Under the pieces are notes generated by a model. It worked only from the letters and a program-made list of their open reading frames with translations, did no database searches and was not told where the DNA came from. From Curvibacter sp. (lineage in GTDB: Bacteria > Pseudomonadota > Gammaproteobacteria > Burkholderiales > Burkholderiaceae_C), in assembly GCA_020621965.1 (NCBI GenBank), contig JAHRYV010000001.1, positions 62,001-126,000 of the forward strand: a stretch of DNA of 64,000 nt, in the 5' to 3' direction. Positions 1-9,542 of this stretch are shown in pieces; the stretch's first letter is position 1, and each line of letters starts with the position of its first letter. The translations under genes and the position numbers were made by a program.

Positions 1-917
<917 letters not shown>

Positions 918-920
918 GGG

Positions 921-951
921 GCTCACCTGTGGGAATCGAAAGCAGGTGAGC
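921..951 (-). promoter_or_regulatory. Shine-Dalgarno-sequestering hairpin (expression platform of the SAH riboswitch)
   Basis: GCTCACCTG (951-943 on the minus strand) is an exact 9-bp complement of CAGGTGAGC (929-921), which contains the metH Shine-Dalgarno four bases before the ATG. The 5' arm shares bases 948-951 with the 3' strand of the riboswitch pseudoknot. Ligand-stabilised pseudoknot and SD hairpin therefore cannot form together, which gives a direct translational ON mechanism. The pairing is seen in sequence; the mechanism is inferred. Confidence 0.75.
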
Positions 952-1010
952 GTCGTTGGGACATCCAAGCCTGACAGCACGGCGGGGTGCTGCTGCAACG
1001 CTCCTTGGAT
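943..1010 (-). promoter_or_regulatory. S-adenosylhomocysteine (SAH) riboswitch upstream of metH
   Basis: Read on the minus strand, the leader carries the SAH riboswitch layout. A perfect 7-bp P1 is formed by ATCCAAG (1010-1004) and CTTGGAT (969-963). The conserved GAGCGTTG follows the 5' strand of P1, a CAGCA/TGCTG hairpin comes next, then AGG before the 3' strand of P1, and finally a CCAACGACGCTCACC tail. GAGCGT (1003-998) can pair with ACGCTC (953-948) as the family's pseudoknot. SAH riboswitches are known before metH and ahcY in proteobacteria and switch expression on when SAH accumulates. The match was made by eye, not with a covariance model. Confidence 0.9.
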
Positions 1011-1071
1011 GGCGGTATTTTACAGGGGCCGGCCCGCGCCCGGTGTCCGGCCCCCCGGAGACGGCGCCGCC

Positions 1072-1671
1072 TCAGTAGTAGAACAGCATGCTGACGCCCA
1101 GGTGGCTGCCGTCGCGGGTTTCCGCGCTGCCGTTCACGCGCTTGAAGCTTTCGCTGACCAGTCGCACGCCCAGGCCCCAGCGGGCCTTGCGTTCCGCGCT
1201 GTAGGGCTGGAAGAAGTATTGCCCTTCCAGCACCACGCCCATGGTGCTCTCGTAGGCGCCGGGCGTCACCACGGTGAGGCCCGCGCCGGTGGCCGTGAGT
1301 TCGGCGTTCTGCGCCTTGCGCACGCCGCCGCCGAGGCGGAATTTTTCGCTCATGTCATAAAAGGCCAGCAGTTCGACCGGCGAGCGTTTGAAGGCGATCT
1401 CGCCGTTGTCGGCATTGGTCTGGTCGACATGGCTGCCGAACGTCGCCTGCAGCGTGAGCGCGTCCGTCACCCTGACGTCGGCCCCCAGCGCCAGGATCAG
1501 GCCGCTGCCGGCGCTGACGCGGTACGAGGTGCCGTTGGTGTAGTTCCCCGAGGCCAGCGTCGCGCCGCCAACGCTGTAGCCGAGATTGCCGTGGAAACGC
1601 ACCGTTGGCGCCTGGGCCTGTGCCAGCGTGCTGCCCAGGACGAGCATGGAACCGATCAACCAGTTTTTCAT
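1072..1671 (-). CDS. Putative outer-membrane beta-barrel protein, function unknown
   Basis: The 199-residue protein starts MKNWLIGSMLVLGSTLAQAQA, a clear Sec signal peptide with cleavage after AQA. The mature part is a run of alternating polar/hydrophobic strands with many glycines and aromatic residues and ends SMLFYY, a terminal aromatic typical of outer-membrane barrels. Its size suits an 8-strand OmpW/OmpA-like barrel, but I cannot name the family. The ORF track starts 24 codons earlier; I chose the internal ATG because it begins the signal peptide. It lies between the RlmN-like gene and the SAH riboswitch, and I see no clear terminator on either side. Confidence 0.7.
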   Translation of the reverse strand: MKNWLIGSMLVLGSTLAQAQAPTVRFHGNLGYSVGGATLASGNYTNGTSYRVSAGSGLILALGADVRVTDALTLQATFGSHVDQTNADNGEIAFKRSPVELLAFYDMSEKFRLGGGVRKAQNAELTATGAGLTVVTPGAYESTMGVVLEGQYFFQPYSAERKARWGLGVRLVSESFKRVNGSAETRDGSHLGVSMLFYY

Positions 1672-1819
1672 TGTTACCCCTTGAGTCGATTGAATAAATA
1701 GGAATCTGATTTTTCCATGGCGTTTGTCGATACCCAAGCGCACCCCGCTTGCGGACGCGATCGGCGTTGCAGCGGCGCCACCATCCCGGTGGGCCGGACG
1801 GGCGCGCGGGCGTCGCAGC

Positions 1820-2878
1820 TCAGGTCCGCAGGGTGTGTAGCGGGATCACCGGGCGCGCCGGCGTCGGCCCGGCCTGCACGGCGCGCGCGCGCAGCTGGCC
1901 GCAGCCGGCGTCGACGTCCTGGCCCGCCGACTGCCGCAGCTTGGTCAGGATGCCGCGCGCGTGCAGGCGGCGCGCCAGGGCCGCAGCCTGCTGCGGCTCC
2001 GGGCGCCGGTAGGGCATGCCGTCGACCGCGTTGTAGGGAATCAGGTTGAGGATGGCGTACTTGCCGTGCAGCAGGCGCACCAGGCCGTCGACTTCCTCGT
2101 CGGTGTCGTTGATGCCCGCCAGCAGGGTCCACTGGTACTGGATGGGATAGCCGCTGGCACGCGCATAGTGTTCACCGGCGTCGACCAGTTCTTCCGGGGT
2201 CAGCCGCGGAGCCCGCGGCAACAATTGCGCGCGCAGGTCGGCGCGTGTCGTGTGCAGGGACAGCGCCAGCGCCGGCTTGACGCGGCCCTGCGGCAAGGCC
2301 TCGAACACGCGCGGGTCGCCCACGGTGGAGAACACCAGGTTCTTGTGCCCGATATCGCCGGCCGTGCCCAGCAGGTCGATGGCCTCCAGCACATTGTCCA
2401 GGTTGTGCGCCGGCTCGCCCATGCCCATGAAGACCACACGCCGCACGGGCCGGCGGGTGCGCGCCAGCGCCACCTGGGCCACGATCTCGGCGCTGCCGAG
2501 CTGGCGCACCAGCCCCGTGGTGCCGGTCATGCAGAACAGACAGCCCACGGCACAGCCCACCTGGGTGGAAACGCACAGGGCCGGCGTGCGGCCGGGCGGC
2601 ATGAGCACACTCTCCACCAGCTGGCCGTCGGCCAGCGCCACCACCAGGCGCAACGAGCCGTCCACGCCCGGATGCTCGGAGACCAGGGTGCTCAGGCCGG
2701 CGAGTTCGCGCTCGATCCCGGGCAGGGCCAGGCGCAGCGGGGTGGGCAGGAAGTTTTCGATCGGCCGGCTGCCGTGGTTCTGCGGCAGGGCCTGCGACCA
2801 CAGGCGCAGCACGCGGTGCTCGTGGCGCGGGTTGGCACCGAGGGCGCGCAGGCGCTGGCGCAGGGCCTCGACGCGCAT
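1820..2878 (-). CDS. RlmN/Cfr-family radical SAM RNA methyltransferase-like protein
   Basis: The 352-residue protein has the radical SAM cluster motif CAVGCLFC (about residues 109-116), a GMGEP motif (about 150) and DAGCGQL near residue 326, which matches the C-terminal methyl-carrying cysteine of RlmN. The two catalytic cysteines of the RlmN/Cfr mechanism are thus kept, so a methyltransferase acting on C2 or C8 of an RNA adenine is plausible. The N-terminal accessory domain differs from housekeeping RlmN as I know it, so this is probably a paralogue. It starts 19 bases after the stop of the MetH N-terminal gene and is probably cotranscribed with it. The substrate is unknown. Confidence 0.8.
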   Translation of the reverse strand: MRVEALRQRLRALGANPRHEHRVLRLWSQALPQNHGSRPIENFLPTPLRLALPGIERELAGLSTLVSEHPGVDGSLRLVVALADGQLVESVLMPPGRTPALCVSTQVGCAVGCLFCMTGTTGLVRQLGSAEIVAQVALARTRRPVRRVVFMGMGEPAHNLDNVLEAIDLLGTAGDIGHKNLVFSTVGDPRVFEALPQGRVKPALALSLHTTRADLRAQLLPRAPRLTPEELVDAGEHYARASGYPIQYQWTLLAGINDTDEEVDGLVRLLHGKYAILNLIPYNAVDGMPYRRPEPQQAAALARRLHARGILTKLRQSAGQDVDAGCGQLRARAVQAGPTPARPVIPLHTLRT

Positions 2879-2897
2879 GCTGCGGCCCCGGGCGACC

Positions 2898-3977
2898 TCA
2901 GGCCGCTTCCTGGTAAAACGGCCCGGCGCTGCCCAGCACGCGCGTAGCCAGCGGCGCCACGGCGTTGTGGATGGAGGCGATGTGCTCGGGTGTGGTGCCG
3001 CAGCAGCCGCCGACGATGTTGACCAGGCCCTCGGACGCGAATTCGCGCAGCAGGCGGCTGGTGACCTCGGGCGTCTCGTCGAAGCCGGTCTCGCTCATGG
3101 GGTTGGGCAGGCCAGCGTTCGGGTAGCAGCTGATGTAGGTGTCGCTCGCCACACGCGCCAGCTCCTGGATGTAGGGACGCATCAGCGCGGCGCCAAGCGC
3201 GCAGTTCAGGCCCACGGCCAGGGGCTGGGCGTGACGCACGCTGTGCCAGAAGGCGGCGACGGTCTGGCCGCTGAGGATGCGGCCCGAGGCGTCGGTCACC
3301 GTGCCGCTGATGATGAGGGGCAGGCGCTCACCCGACTTTTCGAAGTACTCGTCGATGGCGAACAGCGCGGCCTTGGCGTTGAGGGTGTCGAAGATGGTTT
3401 CCACCAGCAGCACGTCGGCGCCGCCTTCGACCAGGGCCTCGACCTGCTCGTAGTAGGCCGCCCGCAGCTCCTCGAAGCTGGTATTGCGCGCACCAGGGTC
3501 GTTCACATCCGGGCTGATGCTCGCGGTCTTGGGCGTGGGGCCGAGGGCCCCGGCGACAAAACGCGGATGGTCCGGCGTGCTGTACTTGTCACAGGCCTCG
3601 CGCGCGATGCGGGCCGAGGCCAGGTTCATCTCGCGCGCCAGGTGGGCCATGTCGTAGTCGGCCTGGGCCACGGTGGTGGCGCCGAAGGTGTTGGTCTCGA
3701 CCAGGTCGGCGCCGGCGGCGAGGTAACCCTCGTGGATGTCGCGGATGATGTCCGGTCGCGTCAGCGACAGCAGCTCGTTGTTGCCCTTGACGTCCTTGTG
3801 GAAGTCCTTGAAGCGCCCGCCGGCCGCGCCGGGGCCGGCGTAACCTTCCCCGCGGTACTGGGCCTCGTTCAGCTTGAAGCGCTGGATCATGGTGCCCATG
3901 GCGCCGTCCAGGACGACGATGCGGCGGGCCAGGATACCGGGCAGGGCTTGGGCGCGGGTGTAGTGCAGCGGTTTCAT
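2898..3977 (-). CDS. metH: Homocysteine S-methyltransferase domain protein (N-terminal half of split MetH)
   Basis: This 359-residue protein is the homocysteine-binding barrel of cobalamin-dependent methionine synthase as a stand-alone gene. [14 protein letters not shown] near the start is the family signature. The three zinc ligands are visible: the Cys of GLNCALG (about 259) and the paired Cys of [11 protein letters not shown] (about 325). The track ORF extends to 4124, but the upstream part lacks family similarity and overlaps the divergent rhodanese gene, so I use the ATG at 3977. It must work with the pterin/cobalamin protein encoded at 1-917. I see no riboswitch in its own leader. Confidence 0.93.
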   Translation of the reverse strand: MKPLHYTRAQALPGILARRIVVLDGAMGTMIQRFKLNEAQYRGEGYAGPGAAGGRFKDFHKDVKGNNELLSLTRPDIIRDIHEGYLAAGADLVETNTFGATTVAQADYDMAHLAREMNLASARIAREACDKYSTPDHPRFVAGALGPTPKTASISPDVNDPGARNTSFEELRAAYYEQVEALVEGGADVLLVETIFDTLNAKAALFAIDEYFEKSGERLPLIISGTVTDASGRILSGQTVAAFWHSVRHAQPLAVGLNCALGAALMRPYIQELARVASDTYISCYPNAGLPNPMSETGFDETPEVTSRLLREFASEGLVNIVGGCCGTTPEHIASIHNAVAPLATRVLGSAGPFYQEAA

Positions 3978-4047
3978 AGCCCTCCATTGTAGAAAGGCCG
4001 GCCGCGTTGCCTCGGATCGGCCGCAAAACCCGGGACAATAGCGGGCT

Positions 4048-4443
4048 ATGAAACACCTGATGCCCCAGGAAGCCTGGGCGTTCCTGCAGCAAGAGCCGGC
4101 GGCGCTGTTCATCGACGTGCGCATGGAGATCGAGTCCCTCTACGTCGGCCGCCCGCCCGGCGTGATCAACATCCCCTGGTACGAATACCCGGAACTCAAA
4201 CCCGATCCGGCGGCTTTCCTGGCCGCCGTCGCACGCGAGACCGGCGGCGACACGGCGCGCCCGCTGGTCCTGTTGTGCCGCAGCGGCAAGCGCACGCTGG
4301 ATGCCGGCCAGGTGCTGGGCCAGGCCGGCTACGCCCGGGTCTACAACGTGATGCACGGCTTCGAGGGCGACCTGAACGACGACTTCCGGCGCTCCACGCT
4401 CAACGGCTGGCGTTTCGACGGCCTACCCTGGGAGCAGATGTGA
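4048..4443 (+). CDS. Rhodanese-like domain protein
   Basis: This 131-residue single-domain protein has the rhodanese layout: FIDVR near residue 25 (CH2A-like), an INIPW segment, and the active-site loop LLCRSGKRT (about residues 74-82) with the persulfide-carrying cysteine intact. Such proteins transfer sulfane sulfur or sense redox state. There is no signal peptide, so it is probably cytoplasmic. It is divergent from the MetH N-terminal gene and is followed after 27 bases by recQ, with which it may be cotranscribed. The physiological acceptor cannot be told from sequence. Confidence 0.85.
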   Translation: MKHLMPQEAWAFLQQEPAALFIDVRMEIESLYVGRPPGVINIPWYEYPELKPDPAAFLAAVARETGGDTARPLVLLCRSGKRTLDAGQVLGQAGYARVYNVMHGFEGDLNDDFRRSTLNGWRFDGLPWEQM

Positions 4444-4470
4444 ACGCGCTCCAGGCAGGCGGTTGCTAAG

Positions 4471-6327
4471 TTGAGCTCACTGCCCGTGTTGCCTCACGAC
4501 ATCCTGCGCCAGGTCTTCGGCTACGAGGCCTTTCGCGGCCCGCAGCAGGCCATCGTCGAACACGTGGTGGGCGGCGGCGATGCGCTGGTGCTCATGCCCA
4601 CCGGCGGCGGCAAGTCGCTGTGCTACCAGATCCCGGCTATCGCGCGCCAGCAGGCGGGGCAGGGCATCACCGTGGTCGTCTCGCCGCTGATCGCGCTGAT
4701 GCACGACCAGGTCGGCGCCCTGCACGAGGCGGGCGTCGAGGCGGCCTTCCTCAACTCCAGCCTGTCGGGCGAGGAGGCCGCACAGGTGGAAAAGCGCCTG
4801 CTGCGCGGCGAGATCACCCTGCTGTATGCGGCGCCGGAGCGCGTGACCACGCCGCGCTTCCTGGCCCAGCTGGACTCGCTGGCCGAGCGCGGCCAGCTGG
4901 CGCTGTTTGCCATCGACGAGGCGCATTGCGTGAGCCAGTGGGGCCACGACTTCCGGCCCGAGTACCGCGCGCTGACCGTGCTGCACGAGCGCTACCCCGG
5001 CGTGCCGCGCCTGGCCCTCACCGCCACCGCCGATGCATTGACGCGCGCGGACATCGTGGAGCGCCTGCAGCTGGAGCAGGCCCGGCAATTCGTCAGCAGC
5101 TTCGACCGCCCCAACATCCGCTACACCATCGTCGAGAAGAAGGACGCCCTGACCCAGCTGCTGCGCTTCATCGAACGCGAACACGCGGACGACGCCGGCA
5201 TCGTCTACTGCCAGTCGCGCAAGCGGGTGGAGGACGTGGCGGCTTCGCTGTGCGAGGCCGGCCTGAAAGCCCTGCCTTATCACGCCGGCCTGGACGCGAC
5301 CGTGCGACAGCGGAACCAGGATCGTTTCCTGCGCGAAGAAGGGCTGGTGATGGTGGCGACCATCGCCTTCGGCATGGGCATTGATAAACCCGACGTGCGT
5401 TTTGTCGCCCACCTGGACATGCCCAAGAACATCGAGGGCTATTACCAGGAGACCGGCCGCGCCGGCCGTGACGGCGCCGCCGCCGACGCCTGGATGGCCT
5501 ATGGCCTGCAGGACGTGGTGAACCAGCGCCGCATGATCGACGAGAGCCCGGCTGGCGAGGAGTTCAAGCAGGTCATGCGCGGCAAGCTCGACGCCCTGCT
5601 GGCCCTGGCCGAGGCCACCGACTGCCGGCGCGTGCGCCTGCTGGGCTACTTCGGCGAGCAGAGCCAGCCCTGCGGCAACTGCGACAACTGCCTGCACCCG
5701 CCGGCCGTGCAGGACGGCAGCGAGCTGGCGCGCAAGCTGCTCTCCTGCATCTACCGTGTGCAGCAGGCCAGCGGCATCAGCTTCGGCGCCGGCCACATCA
5801 TGGACATCCTGCGCGGCAAGCAGACCGAGAAGGTGAGCCAGTACGGCCATGAGCGACTGAGCACCTTCGGCATCGCCAAGGAGGCCGGCGAGAGCGAGCT
5901 GCGCGCCGTGCTGCGCCAGCTGATTGCCATCGGTGCGGTGGCGGTGGACGGCCAGGCCTTCAACACCCTGCGGCTGACCGAGGGCTCACGCGCTGTGCTC
6001 AAGGGCGACGTCAAGGTGCAGCTGCGCGAGTCGGTGGCCGCCGCGCCGGCCAAACGCAGCCGCCGCGGCACGGTGGCCGCGCCGGCGGCACAGGAACTGG
6101 GGGTGGATGACCAGGTGCGCTTCATCAATCTGAAGGCCTGGCGGGCCGAGGTGGCGCGCGAGCACAACCTGCCGGCCTATGTGATCTTTCACGACGCCAC
6201 GCTGGCCGAGATTGCGCGGCGGCGCCCACAGACGCTGGACGACCTGCAGGGCATCAGCGGCATCGGCGCCAAGAAGCTCGAAGCCTATGGGGCCGACGTG
6301 TTGCGGGTGGTGGCAGACGGGGAGTGA
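4471..6327 (+). CDS. recQ: ATP-dependent DNA helicase RecQ
   Basis: The 618-residue protein has full RecQ architecture. Walker A is MPTGGGKS (42-49) and the DEAH box is [19 protein letters not shown] (about 149). The helicase C domain carries TGRAGRDG, the RQC zinc-binding cysteines include CGNCDNC (about 405), and a C-terminal HRDC domain ends with [14 protein letters not shown]. It unwinds DNA 3'-5' in recombinational repair and fork restart. The called start is TTG with a weak ribosome binding site; a GTG five codons later is an alternative and does not affect any domain. The gene follows the rhodanese gene closely. Confidence 0.95.
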   Translation: MSSLPVLPHDILRQVFGYEAFRGPQQAIVEHVVGGGDALVLMPTGGGKSLCYQIPAIARQQAGQGITVVVSPLIALMHDQVGALHEAGVEAAFLNSSLSGEEAAQVEKRLLRGEITLLYAAPERVTTPRFLAQLDSLAERGQLALFAIDEAHCVSQWGHDFRPEYRALTVLHERYPGVPRLALTATADALTRADIVERLQLEQARQFVSSFDRPNIRYTIVEKKDALTQLLRFIEREHADDAGIVYCQSRKRVEDVAASLCEAGLKALPYHAGLDATVRQRNQDRFLREEGLVMVATIAFGMGIDKPDVRFVAHLDMPKNIEGYYQETGRAGRDGAAADAWMAYGLQDVVNQRRMIDESPAGEEFKQVMRGKLDALLALAEATDCRRVRLLGYFGEQSQPCGNCDNCLHPPAVQDGSELARKLLSCIYRVQQASGISFGAGHIMDILRGKQTEKVSQYGHERLSTFGIAKEAGESELRAVLRQLIAIGAVAVDGQAFNTLRLTEGSRAVLKGDVKVQLRESVAAAPAKRSRRGTVAAPAAQELGVDDQVRFINLKAWRAEVAREHNLPAYVIFHDATLAEIARRRPQTLDDLQGISGIGAKKLEAYGADVLRVVADGE

Positions 6328-6366
6328 GCGGCGGCCTGCCGGCGCCAGGCGCAGGGCCCCGGGCGC

Positions 6367-6666
6367 TCAGTGGCGGTGGAAGCTGCTTTCGTAGGACAGG
6401 GCCGCGGCCGACATGGTGTTCTGCAGGCGCTCGATGGCGCGGCTGTGGCGCTGCACCTTGGAAGAATCGCGCAACTGCTGGCGGTGGTGCTGCATCAGCT
6501 TGTCGAACTTGGTACGGCAGGGGTCGAGCACGCCGGCCAGATGCAGGGCGATGTAGGCCACATGATCGGCATGGGTGTGGCGGAACTCGTCGGTCCACTG
6601 CTTGAAGAGTTGCCATTTGTAGGTGCCCTTTTCCGGCACCTTGATGAGGTCTTTACGCATGTTCAT
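6367..6666 (-). CDS. Hypothetical protein, 99 aa
   Basis: This is a small charged protein (MNMRKDLIKVPEKGTYKWQL...) ending ALSYESSFHRH, rich in His, Arg and Gln and predicted mainly helical, with no signal peptide or membrane segment. I do not recognise a family. An AGAGG precedes the ATG at 6666, and the second ATG at 6660 has wider spacing, so either may be used. The codon pattern resembles the neighbours, which supports a real gene. It is upstream of no obvious partner: the AAA+ gene on the same strand ends 180 bases upstream of its start. Confidence 0.6.
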   Translation of the reverse strand: MNMRKDLIKVPEKGTYKWQLFKQWTDEFRHTHADHVAYIALHLAGVLDPCRTKFDKLMQHHRQQLRDSSKVQRHSRAIERLQNTMSAAALSYESSFHRH

Positions 6667-6845
6667 ACATCCTCTGGTTGCGGGTCCAACGACTTTGGTC
6701 CGACTCCGGGGCCTACCCCCGGCGACCACTTCGTATCCCGCCCTGGACCTATCACGCCGCAGCCTGCCCCGCGGTTGACACGGGCGGGTCTTTTTTTGCC
6801 CGCCGCGGCGTTTCCGGACGTAACAATCCCCTGTGGATTACTCGG

Positions 6846-9170
6846 TTATTGCATGAAGCCGACGCTGCGCGCTTCGCGCACCTCGGGCTTGATGCGGTGT
6901 TCGGCTTCGAGCTGATCGAGGAATTCCAGCGCCTCGAAACCGGCCCCCAGGATGGCCGCCTGGCGCTGGACGGCGGCATAGTCGCCCAGGCAGAGCTGGT
7001 CCAGCCGGTCCAGCCGCTCCTGCAGCTCGGGCGTCAGCCGGTCCGCCTGGGCACCCAGGACTTCGGCCACGAACATGGCACGCCGCTGCTCGCGGGTCAG
7101 GGGCTTGAAACGGATCTTGAAGGTGAAGCGGCGCAGGGCCGCCTGGTCGATGCGGTCCATCAGGTTGGTGGTGCAGATGAAAACACCTTTGTGGCGCTCC
7201 ATGCCCTGCAGCATCTCGTTGACTTCGGTGACCTCGTAGGTGCGCTGGGCGCCCCGGCGGTCCTGCAGGAAGCTGTCGGCCTCATCGAGCAGGAGCACGG
7301 CGTTTTCGCTTTCGGCCTCGGCAAACATGGCGGCCATGTTCTGCTCCGTCTCGCCGATGAACTTGCTGATCAGGTCGCTGGCGCGGCGCATCAGCAGGGG
7401 GCGCCCCATCGTGTCGGCCAGATGGCGGGCCAGCGCGGTCTTGCCGCTGCCCGGCGGGCCGTAGAAGCACAGGCTGCCGTGGCCGCGCGCCTGCAGCGCC
7501 TGCACGATGCGCGGCAGCGGGAAGCGGCTTTCCACGTTGAGCAGGGCCAGGTCGTAGCGGGTGTCGGCGCTCTGGGCCGCGGCATGGTCGTGCCGGCTGC
7601 CCAGGGCATGGTCGGCGTTGCGCAGCTGGCGCTCGATCAGCGCCTCCAGGCTGTCGGAGGCCACGCCGGTCGGCGCGCCGATCAGACCGGCAAAACGCAC
7701 GGCGGTGTGGATCTGCGCCGGGGTCAGTCCCTTGCGAGCCACCAGCCGGGCCACGAAGGCGTCCGACACGGCCACCCCCTCCAGGGTCTTGCGCACCAGT
7801 TGCTCGCGCGCGCCCGGCGGCGGTGACTTCAACTCCAGGTGGTAGGCGAAACGGCGCCGGAAGGCCGGGTCGATCTGCTCGATGCGGTTGGTGACCCAGA
7901 CCGTGGGCACGGCATTGGACTCCAAAATCTGATTGACCCAGGCCTTGCCGCTGACGCTGGCGCTGGCTTGCGGTCCGCTTTTTTCGGCCCGCGCCAGCAA
8001 CTGGGCCGCCTCGCTGGACAGCGGCGGGAACACGTCTTCGACCTCGTCGAACAGCAGCGCCGCCTGAGCGCTGCCCTTGAGGAAGACCTGGGCGATCTGC
8101 AGCGAGCGGTAGCGTTCGCGCCCGCTGAGGGAGTTGCCGTCGCGGTCGGCGTACTCCACTTCGAACAGGTCCAGCCCGGCCGCCTGCGCGGCCACCTTGG
8201 CCAGCTCGGTCTTGCCGGTGCCCGGCGGCCCGTACAGCAGCACGTTGACCCCGACTTCGCGCCGCGCCACGGCGTGGCGCAGCAGGGTGCTGAGCATCTG
8301 CGCCTCCTCACCGACAAAGGTGAAGTCGTCCAGGGTCAGGCTGCTCTTGCTGGCGGGGCGGGTGAACACCGCCATCAGTTCGGCCTGGTCACGGTATTCG
8401 CGCATCAGCACCGGCGGCAGCTTCTCGCTGACCTTCATCAGGTCGGCCAGGTCGGTGATGTTGTGCTCGGAGATCAGGTTGTCGACCAGGCCGATGCGCT
8501 CGAGCCGGGAGCCGGCGCGCAGGGCCTCGCCCACCTCCTCGGCCTTCACGCCGGCCACTTCGGCGAGCACGGCGTAGGCCTCGGCCGCGTTGTTGACCTT
8601 GAACTCCACCAGCAGGCTGCGCAGCTCGCGCTGGTAACGCGTCAGCGTGCCGTACAGCAGCAGGGCGCGCTCGGCCTGGTTGAGCTGCAGCAGGCCGGCC
8701 AGGGCGTCGATGTTCTTCTGCACCAGGGTGGATTGCTTCTTCAGGGTCTGGCGCAGCCAGTCGCCGGTGGCGCCCAGCACGGCCAGCAGGTCGCGCGGCT
8801 GCTGCTTGGCATAGTCGTCCAGATAGAAGAACAGCGTGCCCTCCTCGTAGGGTCCGCGCCAGTCGCCGAAACGCGCCAGGAATTCGACCATGCTCAGGGC
8901 TTCGTGGCCGGCCCATTGCTCGCTGCCGGTGCAGCGCCGCGCCAGGTAGTCACGCAGGCGCTGCAGCACCGGCTGCGGCCAGATCAGATGGCGCCCGGTC
9001 AGTTCGATCACGCCGTGCAGGTCACGCCGCGCGTTGAAGCCGCCGCCCATGCGGCTCACCAGGGTCAGCACAAAATGCGAACACATCAGGTCCAGCACCG
9101 GCGCGTCGCGCAGGCCGGGCGAGACCAGCAGCGGCCCGTTCGCCTTGTCCATCAACAATCGCTTGACCAT
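6846..9170 (-). CDS. Tandem AAA+ ATPase, 774 aa
   Basis: The protein carries two AAA+ modules after an approximately 300-residue helical N-terminal region. Module 1 has Walker A GPPGTGKT and Walker B LLFDEVED. Module 2 has Walker A GPPGSGKT and Walker B LLLDEAD, followed by ICTTNLMDRID (sensor 1) and RRFTFKIRF (arginine-finger region). Both sites look catalytically intact. Two-ring AAA+ proteins of this kind (CDC48/ClpA-like organisation) are usually unfoldases or remodellers. I see no zinc finger, PDZ or protease domain, and the N-terminal region is not one I recognise. No signal peptide. The gene stands alone on its strand. Substrate and pathway are unknown. Confidence 0.85.
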   Translation of the reverse strand: MVKRLLMDKANGPLLVSPGLRDAPVLDLMCSHFVLTLVSRMGGGFNARRDLHGVIELTGRHLIWPQPVLQRLRDYLARRCTGSEQWAGHEALSMVEFLARFGDWRGPYEEGTLFFYLDDYAKQQPRDLLAVLGATGDWLRQTLKKQSTLVQKNIDALAGLLQLNQAERALLLYGTLTRYQRELRSLLVEFKVNNAAEAYAVLAEVAGVKAEEVGEALRAGSRLERIGLVDNLISEHNITDLADLMKVSEKLPPVLMREYRDQAELMAVFTRPASKSSLTLDDFTFVGEEAQMLSTLLRHAVARREVGVNVLLYGPPGTGKTELAKVAAQAAGLDLFEVEYADRDGNSLSGRERYRSLQIAQVFLKGSAQAALLFDEVEDVFPPLSSEAAQLLARAEKSGPQASASVSGKAWVNQILESNAVPTVWVTNRIEQIDPAFRRRFAYHLELKSPPPGAREQLVRKTLEGVAVSDAFVARLVARKGLTPAQIHTAVRFAGLIGAPTGVASDSLEALIERQLRNADHALGSRHDHAAAQSADTRYDLALLNVESRFPLPRIVQALQARGHGSLCFYGPPGSGKTALARHLADTMGRPLLMRRASDLISKFIGETEQNMAAMFAEAESENAVLLLDEADSFLQDRRGAQRTYEVTEVNEMLQGMERHKGVFICTTNLMDRIDQAALRRFTFKIRFKPLTREQRRAMFVAEVLGAQADRLTPELQERLDRLDQLCLGDYAAVQRQAAILGAGFEALEFLDQLEAEHRIKPEVREARSVGFMQ

Positions 9171-9379
9171 TCAACGCCCTCCCTACGGATCAGCGCCCTT
9201 GACGGACCCACGATAGCTCAGACGCCGGGCGCTGGGAAGTCCCCCGGGGCGTCCGGGGCCGGCGCCCGGGCGGCTCCGCCTCTGCCGGACCCGGGCACCC
9301 CCGGGCAAATGCCGGTGTCGGCAGCGGGGCAACTATGTAAAATCCGGGGTATCGGATACCAGATCAACGAGGAAACACC

Positions 9380-9517
9380 ATGTCCCACCAGCCCCAGAAC
9401 CAAGCCCACAGCGTCGACCCCATCGAGAGCCTCGTGCATTCGATCCCGGTGGTCATCCCGGTGCTCGGCGGCCTGATGATGTTCCTGCTCGCCTTCATCG
9501 CCATCTCCATGGGCTGA
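9380..9517 (+). CDS. Small single-pass membrane protein, 45 aa
   Basis: This gene is too short for the ORF track. It reads MSHQPQNQAHSVDPIESL, then one hydrophobic helix (IPVVIPVLGGLMMFLLAFI) and ends AISMG. A good AGGAAA ribosome binding site lies 8 bases before the ATG. The layout suggests a soluble N-terminus and one transmembrane helix at the C-terminus. It lies in the gap between the divergent AAA+ gene and the convergent modC. I do not recognise a family. It could be a small subunit or regulator of a membrane complex, but nothing in the sequence says which. Confidence 0.65.
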   Translation: MSHQPQNQAHSVDPIESLVHSIPVVIPVLGGLMMFLLAFIAISMG

Positions 9518-9542
9518 ACGCCCTCAGCCCGGCGCGCGGCGC

